Source: Sthenelais limicola (lineage: Eukaryota; Annelida; Polychaeta; Phyllodocida; Sigalionidae). From it: 64,000 nt of DNA. The stretch lies in assembly GCA_942159475.1 (NCBI GenBank), contig OW804097.1, positions 5,423,685 through 5,487,684 of the forward strand. The letters run 5' to 3'. The position numbers and the translations under genes were made by a program. How positions within the stretch are numbered: position 1 is the stretch's first letter; each line of letters opens with the position of its first letter. The notes under the pieces were generated by a model that did no database searches, was not told the DNA's origin, and saw nothing but the letters and a program-made list of their open reading frames with translations. This document shows, piece by piece, positions 46,101 through 57,330 of the stretch.

Positions 46101-48238
46101 TTTCATAGCCAAACAGGGGTCGTACAACTTTCAAAATAGCTTCCTTAGGATTGATAAAGGTTGTGATTAACTAGATTATTAGGAGATGTTATCCAAAATT
46201 TTGATTTTCACAAGAATTAGGCGATATTTAATTGAAATAATCTGCCTTGACGAAAATCGTCAATTTTGGACTTTGCCATGCTGAATAACTCTTAAACTTA
46301 AACGTTTTTCGAACTTCTTTCACTGTCTAGTTAATCTAGGACTCAACCCTCGTTGTATAGGCGAAAAGATTTCTAAAATATTCCAATATTTGGTTATCTT
46401 AGTGCCGTCCCACCGATTTCAATGCAAACCCTATGGCAGACGAAAATTTGGATTTTTCACGATTTTCAATGGAAATGTTTATGTTCTTACAGCTAAGGGG
46501 GGCTGTATACCTCTCAAAATGGCATGCTTAGGATGGACCAAGGTCATATCTAACTGGATTACTCAAGAGATATTATTTAAAATTTAGATTTTAATGCGGT
46601 TTTAATATAATATTCATGGCAAAATTTGTCCAAATCTGGGTTTCGTCGCGTCAAATAACTTTACTGATTTAAAAAATTCTTTCCCTGTTCATGTAGTCTA
46701 GGGGACATTTCCCACCATGTGGACGAAAAGATTTTGAAAATATTAATATTTAACGTTTTTATGGACACATAGAGAACTTCTATACTAACTCTATGGGCGC
46801 AAAGGGGGGCTGTAATACTGCTATTAACATAGATAACTGAAACTCATGTTTATTATTATCTTCATTCATTACTCTGGTTTTTATGTTTTAAATTCGAATT
46901 TAAGGCAAAAAAACATACCAGATTTGCTGTGAGTTCACAATCGACCAACAAGAACTGAGTTCTATATTCAAACTATCATTCATGATCTATTAAAAGCTCG
47001 TTCTGGACGATTTCTTCAGCATTTTACATTAATTAGCTATATTATTGGAACATGACAGTACAGGCACCCCGGCTTATAAACGGTACCTGGCTTATATTAA
47101 TGTTATGAAGTGCTAAACCCCGGGTTATAAACGGGGTGGGCTAATACTTGGGGTCCGGCTTATACACGGGTATATACAGTATATTATTCTATGAATTTCA
47201 TTTTAGTTTTGTTTCTTTATAAGATTTAATCGCATTTTCTAAAATCTTCTCTATGAGATAATAATAATCTCTATGAGTAATATTCTTTAATCAACAACTG
47301 GAATATTATGTTTTCAAGGTATTATTTTCATTTATTATTGGTATAATATGTAAACTTGAAGTAGTTTCGTCAGGTTCTAGCATTTTGATTATTCATAGAG
47401 CAAGAGAAGCTTTAGTTTGATATGTTTTCAGCCTTAAGTTTGTATTGAGTAAACAAGCTTATCTAAATCTTGGTCTTTGTGAGTTTCCATGTCATGTACT
47501 TTTTCAGCTCACTGCAATAGAGAACCTGACCAGAGCAGTGAGTGAGGCTTCAAATCGGAAGAGGTCTGATGATGAGACATGGGCAGCATTGATTGCCAGT
47601 CGAATTTCCCAGATACCCTCAAAAGAAGTAAGTTTCTTATACCTAATAGCACTCTGTTTGGTTTGTAATTGATTGAGACGTTTGGTCAAATCGCATGACA
47701 ACCCAAAGGGGTGGAGTGCAATTGACTTTTCGAATAGCACGCCTGAAATCACATATGTATGTAATAATGTGTAAGATAGTTCAGTACAAAATGCTGAAAA
47801 CGCAACCAGTGAAAGTAATTGAGATTTATTTATTTTTTCAATAGAGGCCAATAATATATTTTATATCACAACTTATTACCAACCCTTCTACTAGATGATG
47901 GCACTATTGGTTTCATTTACAGAAATTCTTAAATGTTTAAATTTCGCATACATATATTTACATCCAGCTAATAGATATTCCATCCATCTCATCATAGATT
48001 ACTAGGAGGCTATAATTTAATTTCTATACATTCGATTCCATTTCTCTAGATGCAAGAGGATTTCAAATACTCTGTCTACGGACAGGTAATTGACGCAATC
48101 AGGGGCAACTGGGTGCCCCCTTCTCGGCAGACAACTCAACATCTTCCACCACCCCTGAGGCCCACTTACGCAACACCACCGGCCCAGAGCGAGGAGCAAT
48201 ATCTTTGTAATACTTCTGGGATACATTTTCAAACCTAA
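43127..48238 (+). CDS. Harbinger accessory Myb/SANT-like (MADF-type) DNA-binding protein, 5 exons
   Basis: Exons by splice logic: 43127-43493, 44400-44611, 45189-45389, 47508-47627 and 48050-48238. All have GT..AG edges with matching phases, giving 1089 nt and 362 aa. The ATG has a good context (AAAATGGCC). Residues 1-45 are basic and helical; about 46-70 are acidic. Residues ~75-140 form the trihelical SANT/MADF-like domain (EWTESKENQLIDLW, LYDKSMAGYSKKGK, LGVSVAAVYSRMNTLRSVY). The middle is low-complexity (Q/P/S/T). The last exon is Pro-rich. In PIF/Harbinger elements this partner is known to bind sub-terminal DNA and carry the transposase into the nucleus. Introns contain local duplications. 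Confidence 0.82.
43536..43950. repeat. ~213-bp tandem duplication in intron 1 of the Myb-like gene
   Basis: Two copies each begin GTAATGTAT.GTCCCTAAAG, pass TACCTAATTCTTGATGGATC and end ..GCAAAATTA.TTTATAAT with G runs. They start at about 43538 and 43750, with roughly 5-8% divergence. Confidence 0.8.
45830..46790. repeat. Three old tandem repeats (~370 bp) in intron 3
   Basis: Diverged copies from about 45850, 46215 and 46620 share a pattern. CAAATAACGCTTAAACTTCA-like text is followed by TTC.TTT and CTAG.GACA, then CCTATGGCWGACGAAAAT and TTTTCA.GATTTTCGA and a GGGG..GTA.AC block. Non-coding. Confidence 0.5.
47046..47185. repeat. GGCTTATAAACGG-type repeat
   Basis: Repeated GGCTTATAAACGG / GGTTATAAACGGGG / GGCTTATACACGGG, ending TATATACAGTA. 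It looks like a dispersed short repeat. Family not assigned. Confidence 0.35.
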
Positions 48239-48261
48239 ATATTAGTTATTTTGTAAGAAAA

Positions 48262-48504
48262 GTGTAGGAAAAGTGTAATATTGTAAATACCCTGTTAAAA
48301 TATTTATATCCCTTTTGGAGAGAATATCTACCTTTGTTATAACATGATCTCAAAGAAATCTGTACTTCCTTTACATTCGTAAATAATGAGTGTAAAGGAA
48401 GTACAGGTTTCTTTGAGATCATGTTATAACAAAGGTAGATATTCTCTCCAAGAGGGATATAAATATTTTAACAGGGTATTTACAATATTACACTTTTCCT
48501 ACAC
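48262..48504. repeat. 243-bp near-perfect hairpin between convergent genes
   Basis: Arms of about 114 bp begin GTGTAGGAAAAGTGTAATAT and end TTCCTTTACA. They differ at about two positions. The loop is only about 15 nt (TTCGTAAATAATGAG). It lies between the stop codons of the Myb-like gene (48238) and the transposase (48672), so both 3' UTRs should include it. No coding capacity. It could be a young foldback MITE or a functional 3'-end structure. Confidence 0.9.
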
Positions 48505-48671
48505 AGCACTCTTCTTATGCTATCAATCAAATTATGTAAAATGTATAATCATACTGTAATAAATTCATATGTGTGAGTAAATTTCAGAGAATTCTCTGCA
48601 ATTTACTCACACTTGTCAATTCATTATGTGTGTAAATTCCTGGAATACACAAATAACTGGTATTATTATGA

Positions 48672-51600
48672 TTAGTTGAGTTTTACAAATTTGTCGTATG
48701 TATTGATTACTTTGGCATCTTGCCATGGTAGCTTATTAGATGTCATGAAGCTTTCGGCCAATGCATCCCTCATATTTTTGGCCTCATGGGATGCGTTTCT
48801 GGCAGATGTAGCCTCTAAATCATCCAGTCCCAGTCCTTCCTTAGCCCTCCGCCATTCACCAGGCTGAACGTTATGGTTGACATCATCCTGGTCCACGCTT
48901 CCAGGTGGAGTATACTGGGTGGCATATTTTGCTCTTAGAATATTGTGTAGAACACAAGACGCCATCACAATTTTCATAGCACGTTTTGGCTGCAATTGTA
49001 TCTCCGTTTTGAAGACCCTAAATTTAGAAGAAAGGATTCCGAAAACATTCTCTACAACACGGCGTGCCCTGCTCAACCTATAGTTGAACGTTGCCTCTGT
49101 TGTTGTCAGGGATCGGTGCCCATAAGGCTTCATCATTCGGGGCTTCAGTGCGAAGGCATCATCTCCAACCATGTGGTACTTGATTGGAGTCTCACAGTCA
49201 GGCAGATTGTAGTCGTTGGGGTATGTTATTGCACCCTCGTCAACAGCTTTCAAAAAATCAGATGAGGACCATATGCTGCTGTCATTGACATGCCCTGGGG
49301 CCCCGATGTTGGTGTACCTAATCTGATAATTACCATCTGCAATAATCAGCAAAATAATAGAAAAATAACTTTTGTAATTATGGAAGTAGCTGCCACTGGA
49401 ATACGGTTTTTTGATGCGGATGTGTTTCCCATCAACAGCGCCACAACATCCTGGGTAGTTCCAGCGGGCCATGAAAAAATCGCTAATTTCCTTCCATTCA
49501 GCAGGGTTCGAGGGCGTCTGCAAAATTGAGGGATTTTTATGTACTAACAAGTACCAAAAGATTGTAACCAAGTATATTACGTCCCCATATTTCAAGTAAT
49601 CAGAGCTGCCAACTTCTACAATTTCAGCATCAAAATACAATGCTACGATCTGTATGACCCAAACTACAATTTTGGGGAATTTTATGTCCCAGGAGGAATA
49701 TACTCATCTTTTGGTGTTAAGTAGAATAGCTAATGAAGACTTTAATGCATTTGAAAGTTTTTTTTAGCTGTTCTATCACAAAACTAAATGAATGAAATTG
49801 GGTAAAAATCAAACCTTAAGATATGTTTGTGCAAACACATCAACTATGGCATCACATGTCTCCATGAGGATGGCAGACATGCCACACCTTGAGGCCAAGT
49901 AGTCTCTCCCCAGTTTTGATTGCGTGACTCCTGGGAAGGAAAAGTGTTGTCACTTTTAGAAAGTACTCTTTGTGTACTGAATCAGTTACAAAACAATTTA
50001 TGTTTGAAAACTTAAATCATTCATCATTTTCCCAAGATAAGTTAATGAAAAATGAGTTTAATAGGAAAGGTCCATTCCAGGTATAACTTGTATTTGTGAT
50101 GTATGACGATTTTCTACAAATTCACGGAAAATATTGTATGCATTTGCTTATATGTTTGAGAGTTAAGAAATGTATATATTGGAGGGAATTTTTACTTGTG
50201 TTTTAAAATTAGTACAATATACCTGTGGCAAGATAAGAAAGGGTCATTGACAATCGTTCATCTGCGGTGATTGCCTTGCGGAATCTTGTGTCTTTCTTTG
50301 TAATATTCTCCCGAATACCATCCAGGATGTAGTGGAACGCCTCTGGGGGCATACGAATGACATTAGCAAATTCCTTAATGTCACTCTGGTAATTTAAAAA
50401 AAAAATGGTGGAGTTATTTTTTTGTACATAGATGGTTGTGGATCAAGTATCATTAGAGTTAAAGGAGGTTATTGGCTTGGTATTTGAAATCGAAGCTTTA
50501 GATAAACCCTTGTGATTATTTCCAACAGTTTAAAGTTACTGTTAAAATTCCTAGAAGTGACTGATAAATAGGATTACAATTGAAGGTTTACTGGTAAGTG
50601 GAATTAATAACAAATCCACTTTCATTAGAGTCAAACATGTACATTACATGAATTGTTCTGTCTTTATATTTTGTTGTACTGCCAATTTCCCTTTGTACTT
50701 ACAATCTGTGTTATAGAAACTCATTAGTATTTATTTATAAATCAATGTTTGTTATTTTGTCTGTACAGTTCCCATGTCATCTGGATTGATGTGTGGTGTG
50801 TATGGGTGTATGACCAATTTTCACGACTGGTAGGCTTTGGGTTTTTGAGCCATAACAGGGTAACAATCAGGACGGATCTAAATCTTATGACACTGCCTGG
50901 GTGTAACTTGTCAAAATCTCTCATGGGAACCCCAGTTTTGTGGCTCTATTATCGGAAATGAGGAAGTTATGGGCAAAAAACTAGTGCTTTTTAACTATAT
51001 TTCAATGAAATTATTACTTCAAGCTGTAATGATAAAAATAGTGATATTTTGTCCATTCGTTTCTTATATGAATATTGAGGTTAAGTACTTGGCAATTTAT
51101 TCTGGTCATTTTCATGGTTCAATATTTCTCTCTTAGCAAGAGGGAAACCCTATTGGAAATGTGTGCGTCATTGTACGTCACGCTTCTTTAAGATACAAAT
51201 ATTTAGTATAAAATGATCCTAAACTTTTAGCATTTTTTAATTTCAAATTTTCTACGTTTTTGACACTAGCTTTACTGTAATTTCTCCTTTGTATCATACC
51301 GTTTGAAATGTAACATCAGTTATTATATGAACATTATTAGTTGGTACATTGAAATGCGCTCAACTTGTCATTACCTGTTTTCAGTAGCTTAGCAACTGAG
51401 CATGACGTACAATGTTGCATGATGTATGATGACGTTTTACTGTATCAAACCTAGCCCACAGTCAGGATAAAGACCAAAACATCTAAATATATGCTTATGA
51501 TTTCACCTAACCCGTAATGTATTAGATCTATATAAGGGCTTAATATTTATTATTGATAGAGGCTCATAAAAAACGTGATGTACAATGATTCACAAATTTC

Positions 51601-53412
51601 CCCTAGGCTTCCCTTCTAGCTAACAGAGAAATATTCGATGTAAAACCATAAAAATGACTAGAATACATTGCCAAGTGCTTAAGCTCAATATTTATGCAAG
51701 GAATGGATATGCGAAATATTACCATTTTATATTATTACATTTTGAATTTTATATTTTGTAGGACTATTATTAAAGAAAACATTGGTTATCTGCCCATAAC
51801 TTCTTCATTTTTAATTATAGACCCACAAAAGTAGGGTTCCCTGGAAAGATTTCAACACGTTTTACCATTACCATTAGTTCCGTCATAATTTCAAACATGT
51901 TATTGCTCAAAAACCCGCCTACCAGTCGTGAAAATTGGTCATTTATTTATTTATTTATGAATCAATGTTTGTTGTTTTGTCTGTACAGTTCCCATGTCTT
52001 CTGGATTAATGTGTGGTGTGTATGGGTGTATACATGTAGTTTAATAGGACATATGCCATTCCAGGTACAACTTATATTTGTGATAAGACGATTTTTATAA
52101 TCTTAGAACACACTCACAGGAAATTAATGAATGTATTTCCTTTTTCCTGCCTTCATGATTGAAAACATTTGGTGTACTTATATGTTTGATACATTGAACA
52201 AGTTGCAAGAATTTTTAAATTCTAAATGTACTGTTAACTTGTCATAAATAGGCCTTTACTTGTGATGTATGACGATTTTTGTAATTTTAGGACACATTCG
52301 CAGAGAAATTAATGTATGCATTTGCTTTTTTCTGCCTCTATGACTGAAAACACATGGTGTACTTATATGCTTGAGAGTTTGAACAAGTTGTGAGAATTCT
52401 TTCCTGGTCAAATGTACTGTTAACTTGTCATAAATAGGCCTTTACTTGTGATGTATGACGATTTTTGTAATTTTAGGACACATTCGCAGAGAAATTAATG
52501 TATGCATTTGCTTTTTTCTGCCTCTATCACAGAGAACACTTGGTTTACTTATATGTTTGATAGATTGAACCAGCTGTGAGAATATTTTTATTATCAAATG
52601 TACCAATACCTTCTTTTGTTTGTTGGAAAAATCAGAGGGGAGATAGACATAGCATGTGTATCAGGGTCAGAGTCAGACCCATGCCAATTTTGGTTTTGTG
52701 TATGTACATGTGTGAGGTTCATTCCAGGTGCTATACTGAAATAAAGTATATTTTCTGTTATTTATTTCTTTGTTGATTTAATTTCTGTCTACTAAATACC
52801 TAATTTCTGTCTACTAAATACCCTATATTAAATTATTTCAACAGTTATTGTAGGCCCCTAAAATCTTGCTCTGGTCTTACCCAGGATTTCTCCTATCATA
52901 TATAAAGCTTGATTCAGTCAAATATCCATAAATAAAGGTGCTAACAACTTTATTCAACCCAAAGAAACCTCCACCCCCCCCCCCCTTGCTGTGCTTAGCT
53001 ATGCTTGAAACTGGCCTTTCAATTGAACATTTTGGCTCATCACAATATGTTGGTGGCCTCTAGCCTACCTCCCACCCAACGCCTAGAAATAAATAGGCTT
53101 GAAAAAAAAAAAAAAAAAACATTGATAATAATTAAAAGGCACTAAATTTAATAAAAAGAAATTACAGGGTTTGGAAATGGGCTTAAAAAGAAACAAAACA
53201 TCATTTGAACTTACACATTCCAGCTCTTTCAAGAGCTTGTACTCTGTGTTGGTCTCATTATTGGTTCTTTCACCCAACCAACTTCTACGCCAAACTGTTT
53301 TTGGCTGCTTCTTCCTTTTACCAGTTTCAAAATCATATTCTTCATCACTTGAATCCAAAAGGAGCCATCCCGCAACACCGGCGGCAACTACGGCAAGTTG
53401 CTGAGCCTCCAT
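48672..53412 (-). CDS. PIF/Harbinger DDE transposase (HARBI1-like), 4 exons, intact
   Basis: Exons on the minus strand: 53412-53215, 50385-50223, 49930-49815 and 49517-48672. Phases match (0, 1, 0) at GTAAGT, GTATAT and GGTTTG-type donors, giving 1323 nt and 440 aa. The start GACCATGG is well placed 178 bp from the TIR. The N-terminus has the family motif WRRSWLGERT and LLKELE. Exons 2-3 give the helical region (FHYILDGI, RFRKAITADERLSMTLSYLA, then YLASRCGMSAILMETCDAI). Exon 4 is the DDE nuclease: CGAVDGKHI (D188), MVGDDAFALK (D278) and RARRVVENVFGIL (E315). All three acidic residues are present and there is no stop. HARBI1 is the domesticated vertebrate relative; this copy is inside its own transposon. 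Confidence 0.92.
50809..51941. mobile_element. 1.13-kb foldback element with ~385-bp arms
   Basis: The left edge TGACCAATTTTCACGACTGG mirrors the right edge CCAGTCGTGAAAATTGGTCA. Similarity continues inward (GGGTTTTTGAGC; GAAGTTATGGGCA; TTGTACRTCACG) for about 385 bp, with some divergence, to a loop of about 360 bp. The element sits in intron 1 of the transposase. It is flanked by a ~85-bp direct duplication (AATCAATGTTTGTT.TTTTGT.. to GTGTGTATGGGTGTA) at about 50735-50808 and 51955-52031. Confidence 0.75.
52065..52600. repeat. ~185-bp tandem repeats
   Basis: Units start at about 52065, 52254 and 52439 and share ACTTGTGATGTATGACGATT, CACATTCGCAGAGAAATTAA, a TGCCT block and GTGTACTTATATG. A diverged unit lies at about 50085-50215. 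All lie in intron 1 or intron 2 of the transposase. Confidence 0.8.
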
Positions 53413-53835
53413 GGTCGTCTGCTACCGGGCTATCAGTCGGGCGTGGCGCCACCTTGTGTGTAACACCGTCAACGGTAATCCGGCCGTTTCCCGCCAGATG
53501 TCCCGGCAGAAGCCCAGGTTCTGGCTTGCTCTCACCGGGACGTCGCCGGGAGGTCGTCGGCGCTAGTGTAACGCTAGTGTAACACCCCCTTTATGTATTC
53601 CGAATAGCCAATAGCTTCCTGCATTTGGGGAAATAATTGTCTGTTGATAGATTAAACAGCGGAATTAGGACAACAATTCTAAATTTGACCCCTTCAAACC
53701 CTCTTTTTGAAGCTCAGTATTGGAATATTCTAGTTGAAAAATAATGATTAAATAAAATATTATAGCCCAAAATTGATCTTTTCGACTTACAGGCAATTGA
53801 CAATAGGAGAAAAAATACTACTGTATGCCCAATAT

Positions 53836-54200
53836 CTTTTGTATTGGTGCAGTCAGCGTTATGGAAATTATGCGTTAAGGAAATTACGCACCCCTTTGAG
53901 GCCCTGTGAAGGCAAAGGCCATGAGCCAAGAAGTATATTTTTTCATGTGTATAGAAGATGTTAATATGTATTCATGTGTGAAAGAATTTTGATGTATGTC
54001 TTTAATCATGCGTGCTATTGGCAAAAAATCGGCGTTACGGAAATTATTCGTAACAGAAATTATTGTTCCTATTGAGGGCCAGTGAAAGTTAATGATATGA
54101 GCCAATGATATATATTTTCTCATGAGTATAGACCATGATGATATGCATATATGCGTGAAAGTATTTTGGAAATGCGAGTGCATGTTTAATACCCTGAAAT
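53836..54200. repeat. ~190-bp tandem duplication
   Basis: Copies near 53850 and 54030 share GCGTTA.GGAAATTAT, CCTATTGAGG/CCTTTGAGGCC, ATGAGCCAA.RA.TATATTTT and CATGNGTATAGA..ATG, then GTGAAAG.ATTTTG. Non-coding. Confidence 0.6.
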
Positions 54201-55360
54201 ACCCATCCATCAAAATACCCATCAAAACTTGGAATATCTGCACGGGTGCCATCCATAAATTGAGCCGTACAGCACCAACTAACACCTAATGCTATGAGAC
54301 AATGCTTAGCAAGCCTTAGCTTGGACAGAGATGACGTCACAGCAGTGGGGCGCGAGTACACACCCTATACTAATTCAAACTGAGCACCATTTGTGTACTC
54401 ATAAGAAAGCTGTGAAAAACGGGCATTAAAAGATTTTCTTTTATCTTTTCAATCTCAGATGCCATCGATAGCACCACCACAAAATGTAAATAGGCCCTTA
54501 TCTCGAATTTTAGAATTTTCATTACATTTGACCTTTAAGTGTGATTGAATACCATGTTACAACTTTCTCATGCAAGAAGCATTAATTAGTCATAATGTCC
54601 TGTGGGGTACATAGATGGAACATAGCAAGGGGGGAGTCTCTACACTTAGTGACCAAGGGAGTGCGGGAAGTTAGATGGTGTTAGCCGGAGATCTTCTGTG
54701 CTCCTGAGGCTCACTAACAAGTGTACAGACTTCACCCAAGGGTTGTTCCATATTTATTGCACCCCATTATTGAATAAAAAATATAAATGAATAACAATAA
54801 AAGAAGTAATTTCAGTTTTTGGCGGACCTACTTGTTGTATGCGCGAAGGTGGCATAATTTACATGTTATGCACCACTTTGACCAAGTGTGGCATACAATG
54901 CTGAGGGTATAGGCAAATACAGCACAGGGGTGTAATAAAGTCGAATTGTCTGTGAGCCAAATTTGATAGCAAAATCATCAGTCATCTAAATGCTCCGAGG
55001 ATGTCAAAAGTCAACAATAAATTACATTTGTTATTTCCCATGAATCCATCAGGTGAGATACCATCTGATAGGATACCATCGTAACCAAGGTGAAAAATGG
55101 ATTGTCAATAAACAATTGAAATGACAGCACTATGCGGTAGTTTTAGATGCAAAGGATGTAGCAATATAAAAATTAGTCGCTAAAAGGTTTTAACAACACA
55201 CAAGAATATGCAACATAAAGAATGGTATCATGCATTTAAAACTTGTGGGCTAAATTAGGGTCAGGCATTTTTAAACAATGTTACCAGAAGAAGAAAGTCC
55301 ATATATTTCTTCAAATTTGTCTTTCTTACATTTGTAACTTATTAGAGGTCAATAATATAT
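54201..55360. other. Intergenic DNA; nothing identified
   Basis: The stretch 54965-55125 resembles 33180-33345 (GAGCCAAATTTGAT.., CATGAATCCATCAG.TGAGAT, GGTGAAAAATGGAT), so it is a shared dispersed repeat. No gene. Confidence 0.4.
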
Positions 55361-56316
55361 GTGATGTGTTCCAAGAAAATGAGTCATAAGTCGCAAAATT
55401 GATATTTTTCAAAAGTGTTTTTTTCACAAGATATCATTATTGGAATGTTCTATTCTTTGGTGGGTTGATCACTTATAGCTGTATCGATCGATGTATCAAA
55501 TTTGAGAACAATCCATGTTATATATCCTTTCGTTTTGAAGGTCCTCAAATGGACTACATTTAGTGACTTTACTGTTTATTGACCCCCAGAAATATTGGAA
55601 ACTGTTTTTCAAAAACTAAAATATCAAACTTATAATCCAGAAAGCATACCGCTGGATTGGGTTGTGTTGGTATCTGACTTTTAGGCTAGTTGCTTGTATA
55701 AATAAAGAAAAACAGTTGCCGACGAGGTCCCGTCCACGCACCCTACCCCACCCCCACCCCTATACTACCTCGGCGCTGTTTATTCAGTAAATAAACAGCG
55801 CTATCCATTTCGAATCCCATTTGCCGGTTACGTTGATTACGTTGAAGTGACTTCCGGCTCGTACGGAATGGAACAAGGGATCGGAATGGTCAATGGCGTG
55901 GATGTAGCTGTGTGGGTTGAGTGTGGAGGTTGAAACAAAAATGGATTGTGGAAGTGTGAGTGCCTGAATCGACAATGTAAGTATGCTAGGTTGTAGGTAT
56001 AGGCCTAAACTAAGTATTCCATGCATCAATAGACATTCTCAGCGGGGAAATTATTGAATGCAGGCAGAGAAGTAACCACATGGTATAAGAGTATATATCG
56101 TTGGACACTAGTAGTCTGTGCACCGTGCGAAATTGAAGAAGTCATTCTGACTTCTTCCAAGGAAGAAGCGGGGGTGCCGACCGTCTAGAAATACTTATTA
56201 GATTATTAGACTGTTTAGTATCATTGCAATCGACTTAATCTCATCTTTTCAAATATGTTGATATCTCAAAATCCATTTTTTGCGACTTATGACTCATTTT
56301 CCTAAAACACATCACA
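55361..56316. mobile_element. MITE family 1 copy with a ~540-bp insert
   Basis: The left part (GTGATGTGTTCCAAGAAAAT to ..TATCAAACTTATAATCCAGAAA) runs to about 55648. The right part (TCTAGAAATACTTATTAGAT to ..ACATCACATAT) resumes near 56189. The insert has no ORF and no clear TIR. TCCAGAAA and TCTAGAAA at its edges could be a diverged 8-bp duplication. Confidence 0.65.
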
Positions 56317-56399
56317 TATATCTAAACAGTTGCAGAAATACACAGTATCTTTCAATGATATTAACAGGTGTTGCCTTAAACTCATAAACTCTTACTTCT

Positions 56400-57330
56400 A
56401 ATATATCACTCTAACAGGACTATATAAAATCATCAATTATTTATAATCAAGACATTATCAACTAAAACTATCACAATTATAGTCTATATTTGTTCCCTTC
56501 TCATTAATTATTATGTTTATTTCCTGGCAAAGGCATGTATACTAACAGTCCCTTTCCTCATGATGGTGTAGATTAAATAGAATATCTATAAATATTTCAA
56601 AAAGTGATTAATTTGTTTATATCAAATAGAACACTCTATTGCTAGGGAGTGCAATACTGAAATCAGTTAATGAATGTGAATATCTAGGTCTAATCATGGA
56701 TAGAAACCTCTTAAAACCTTGTATATATAAACAATATCAGGAACAAAGTTAATACCACATTGTGTTTGCTATAATTATAGAGGGACATTATCTGACTAAG
56801 AAGAGTAAATATGACATGAAAATATTATATGAGATGACAATTCTTACACATTTTAATATTGGAACTCATCTCTATGAATCCGGTCTTTACATAATTCAGC
56901 ACTTTGTATTATTTTTAAATAGAAAAAAGAACCAATAATATTATGTGATGTCAATTCCGCTGAAAATTTGTAAAACTATTGTTAGGCCTACTTATGTAAC
57001 AGTATGGTTTCCCTCATACCTTCCTTATCTGAATACAAAATTAATTAATGTTAAAAAGCTCTGCTATGTATAAGCTTATACAATTACAAAGAATACGGAA
57101 ATACTTAACAATAGACATCACAAAAACCATTGTCAAGAGTCATGTTCTATCCTTACTCGAATATGGTCTGGTCTTTTTCAGCCACTTCCGATGCTAGGCA
57201 GAAGTTACAATGTTTAATTAACAGGGCGATACAAATTATTTATCAATACGACTATAGAGATATTGACACCCTGAGTCAATTGTGTAATATAAGTAAGTTA
57301 AAGAAAAGGTGTAAGATCTCCCTACTAAGT
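56400..57330 (+). pseudogene. Decayed LINE RT C-terminal region
   Basis: Near 56665 it reads KSVNECEYLGLIMDRNLLK. Near 57065 it reads LIQLQRIRKYLTIDI, then IVKSHVLSLLEYG, followed by a frame slip into FSATSDARQKLQCLINRAIQ. These are the post-palm and thumb blocks of CR1-like LINEs. Several stops and frame changes are present. The 5' part matches 33594-33990. Confidence 0.65.

Larger units (their letters stand above)
42787..53590. mobile_element. Complete 10.8-kb PIF/Harbinger DNA transposon
   Basis: The ends are AAGGGGGTGTTACACTAGCG and, at the right, CGCTAGTGTAACACCCCCT. TTA flanks both sides (42784-42786 and 53591-53593), the classic 3-bp Harbinger target duplication. The right TIR carries an extra internal CGCTAGTGTAA unit. 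GC-rich sub-terminal motifs (GGTGTAACACC, GACGGTAATC, CCCGG) recur near both ends. Inside are the two genes typical of the superfamily, a Myb/SANT-like protein and a DDE transposase, in convergent orientation. Both are open from start to stop once spliced. The interior has gained tandem repeats, a hairpin and a foldback element, which explains the unusual length. Confidence 0.92.

Noticed and set aside
53173..53214. Extension of the transposase first exon past 53215
   Set aside because: The open frame beyond GAATGT|GTAAGT runs into Phe-rich low-complexity text. Splicing at GTAAGT restores the family alignment in phase.
53205..53582. 125-aa plus-strand ORF at the right end of the Harbinger element
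   Set aside because: It is the opposite strand of transposase exon 1 and the TIR. The minus-strand reading has the family motifs and splice sites.
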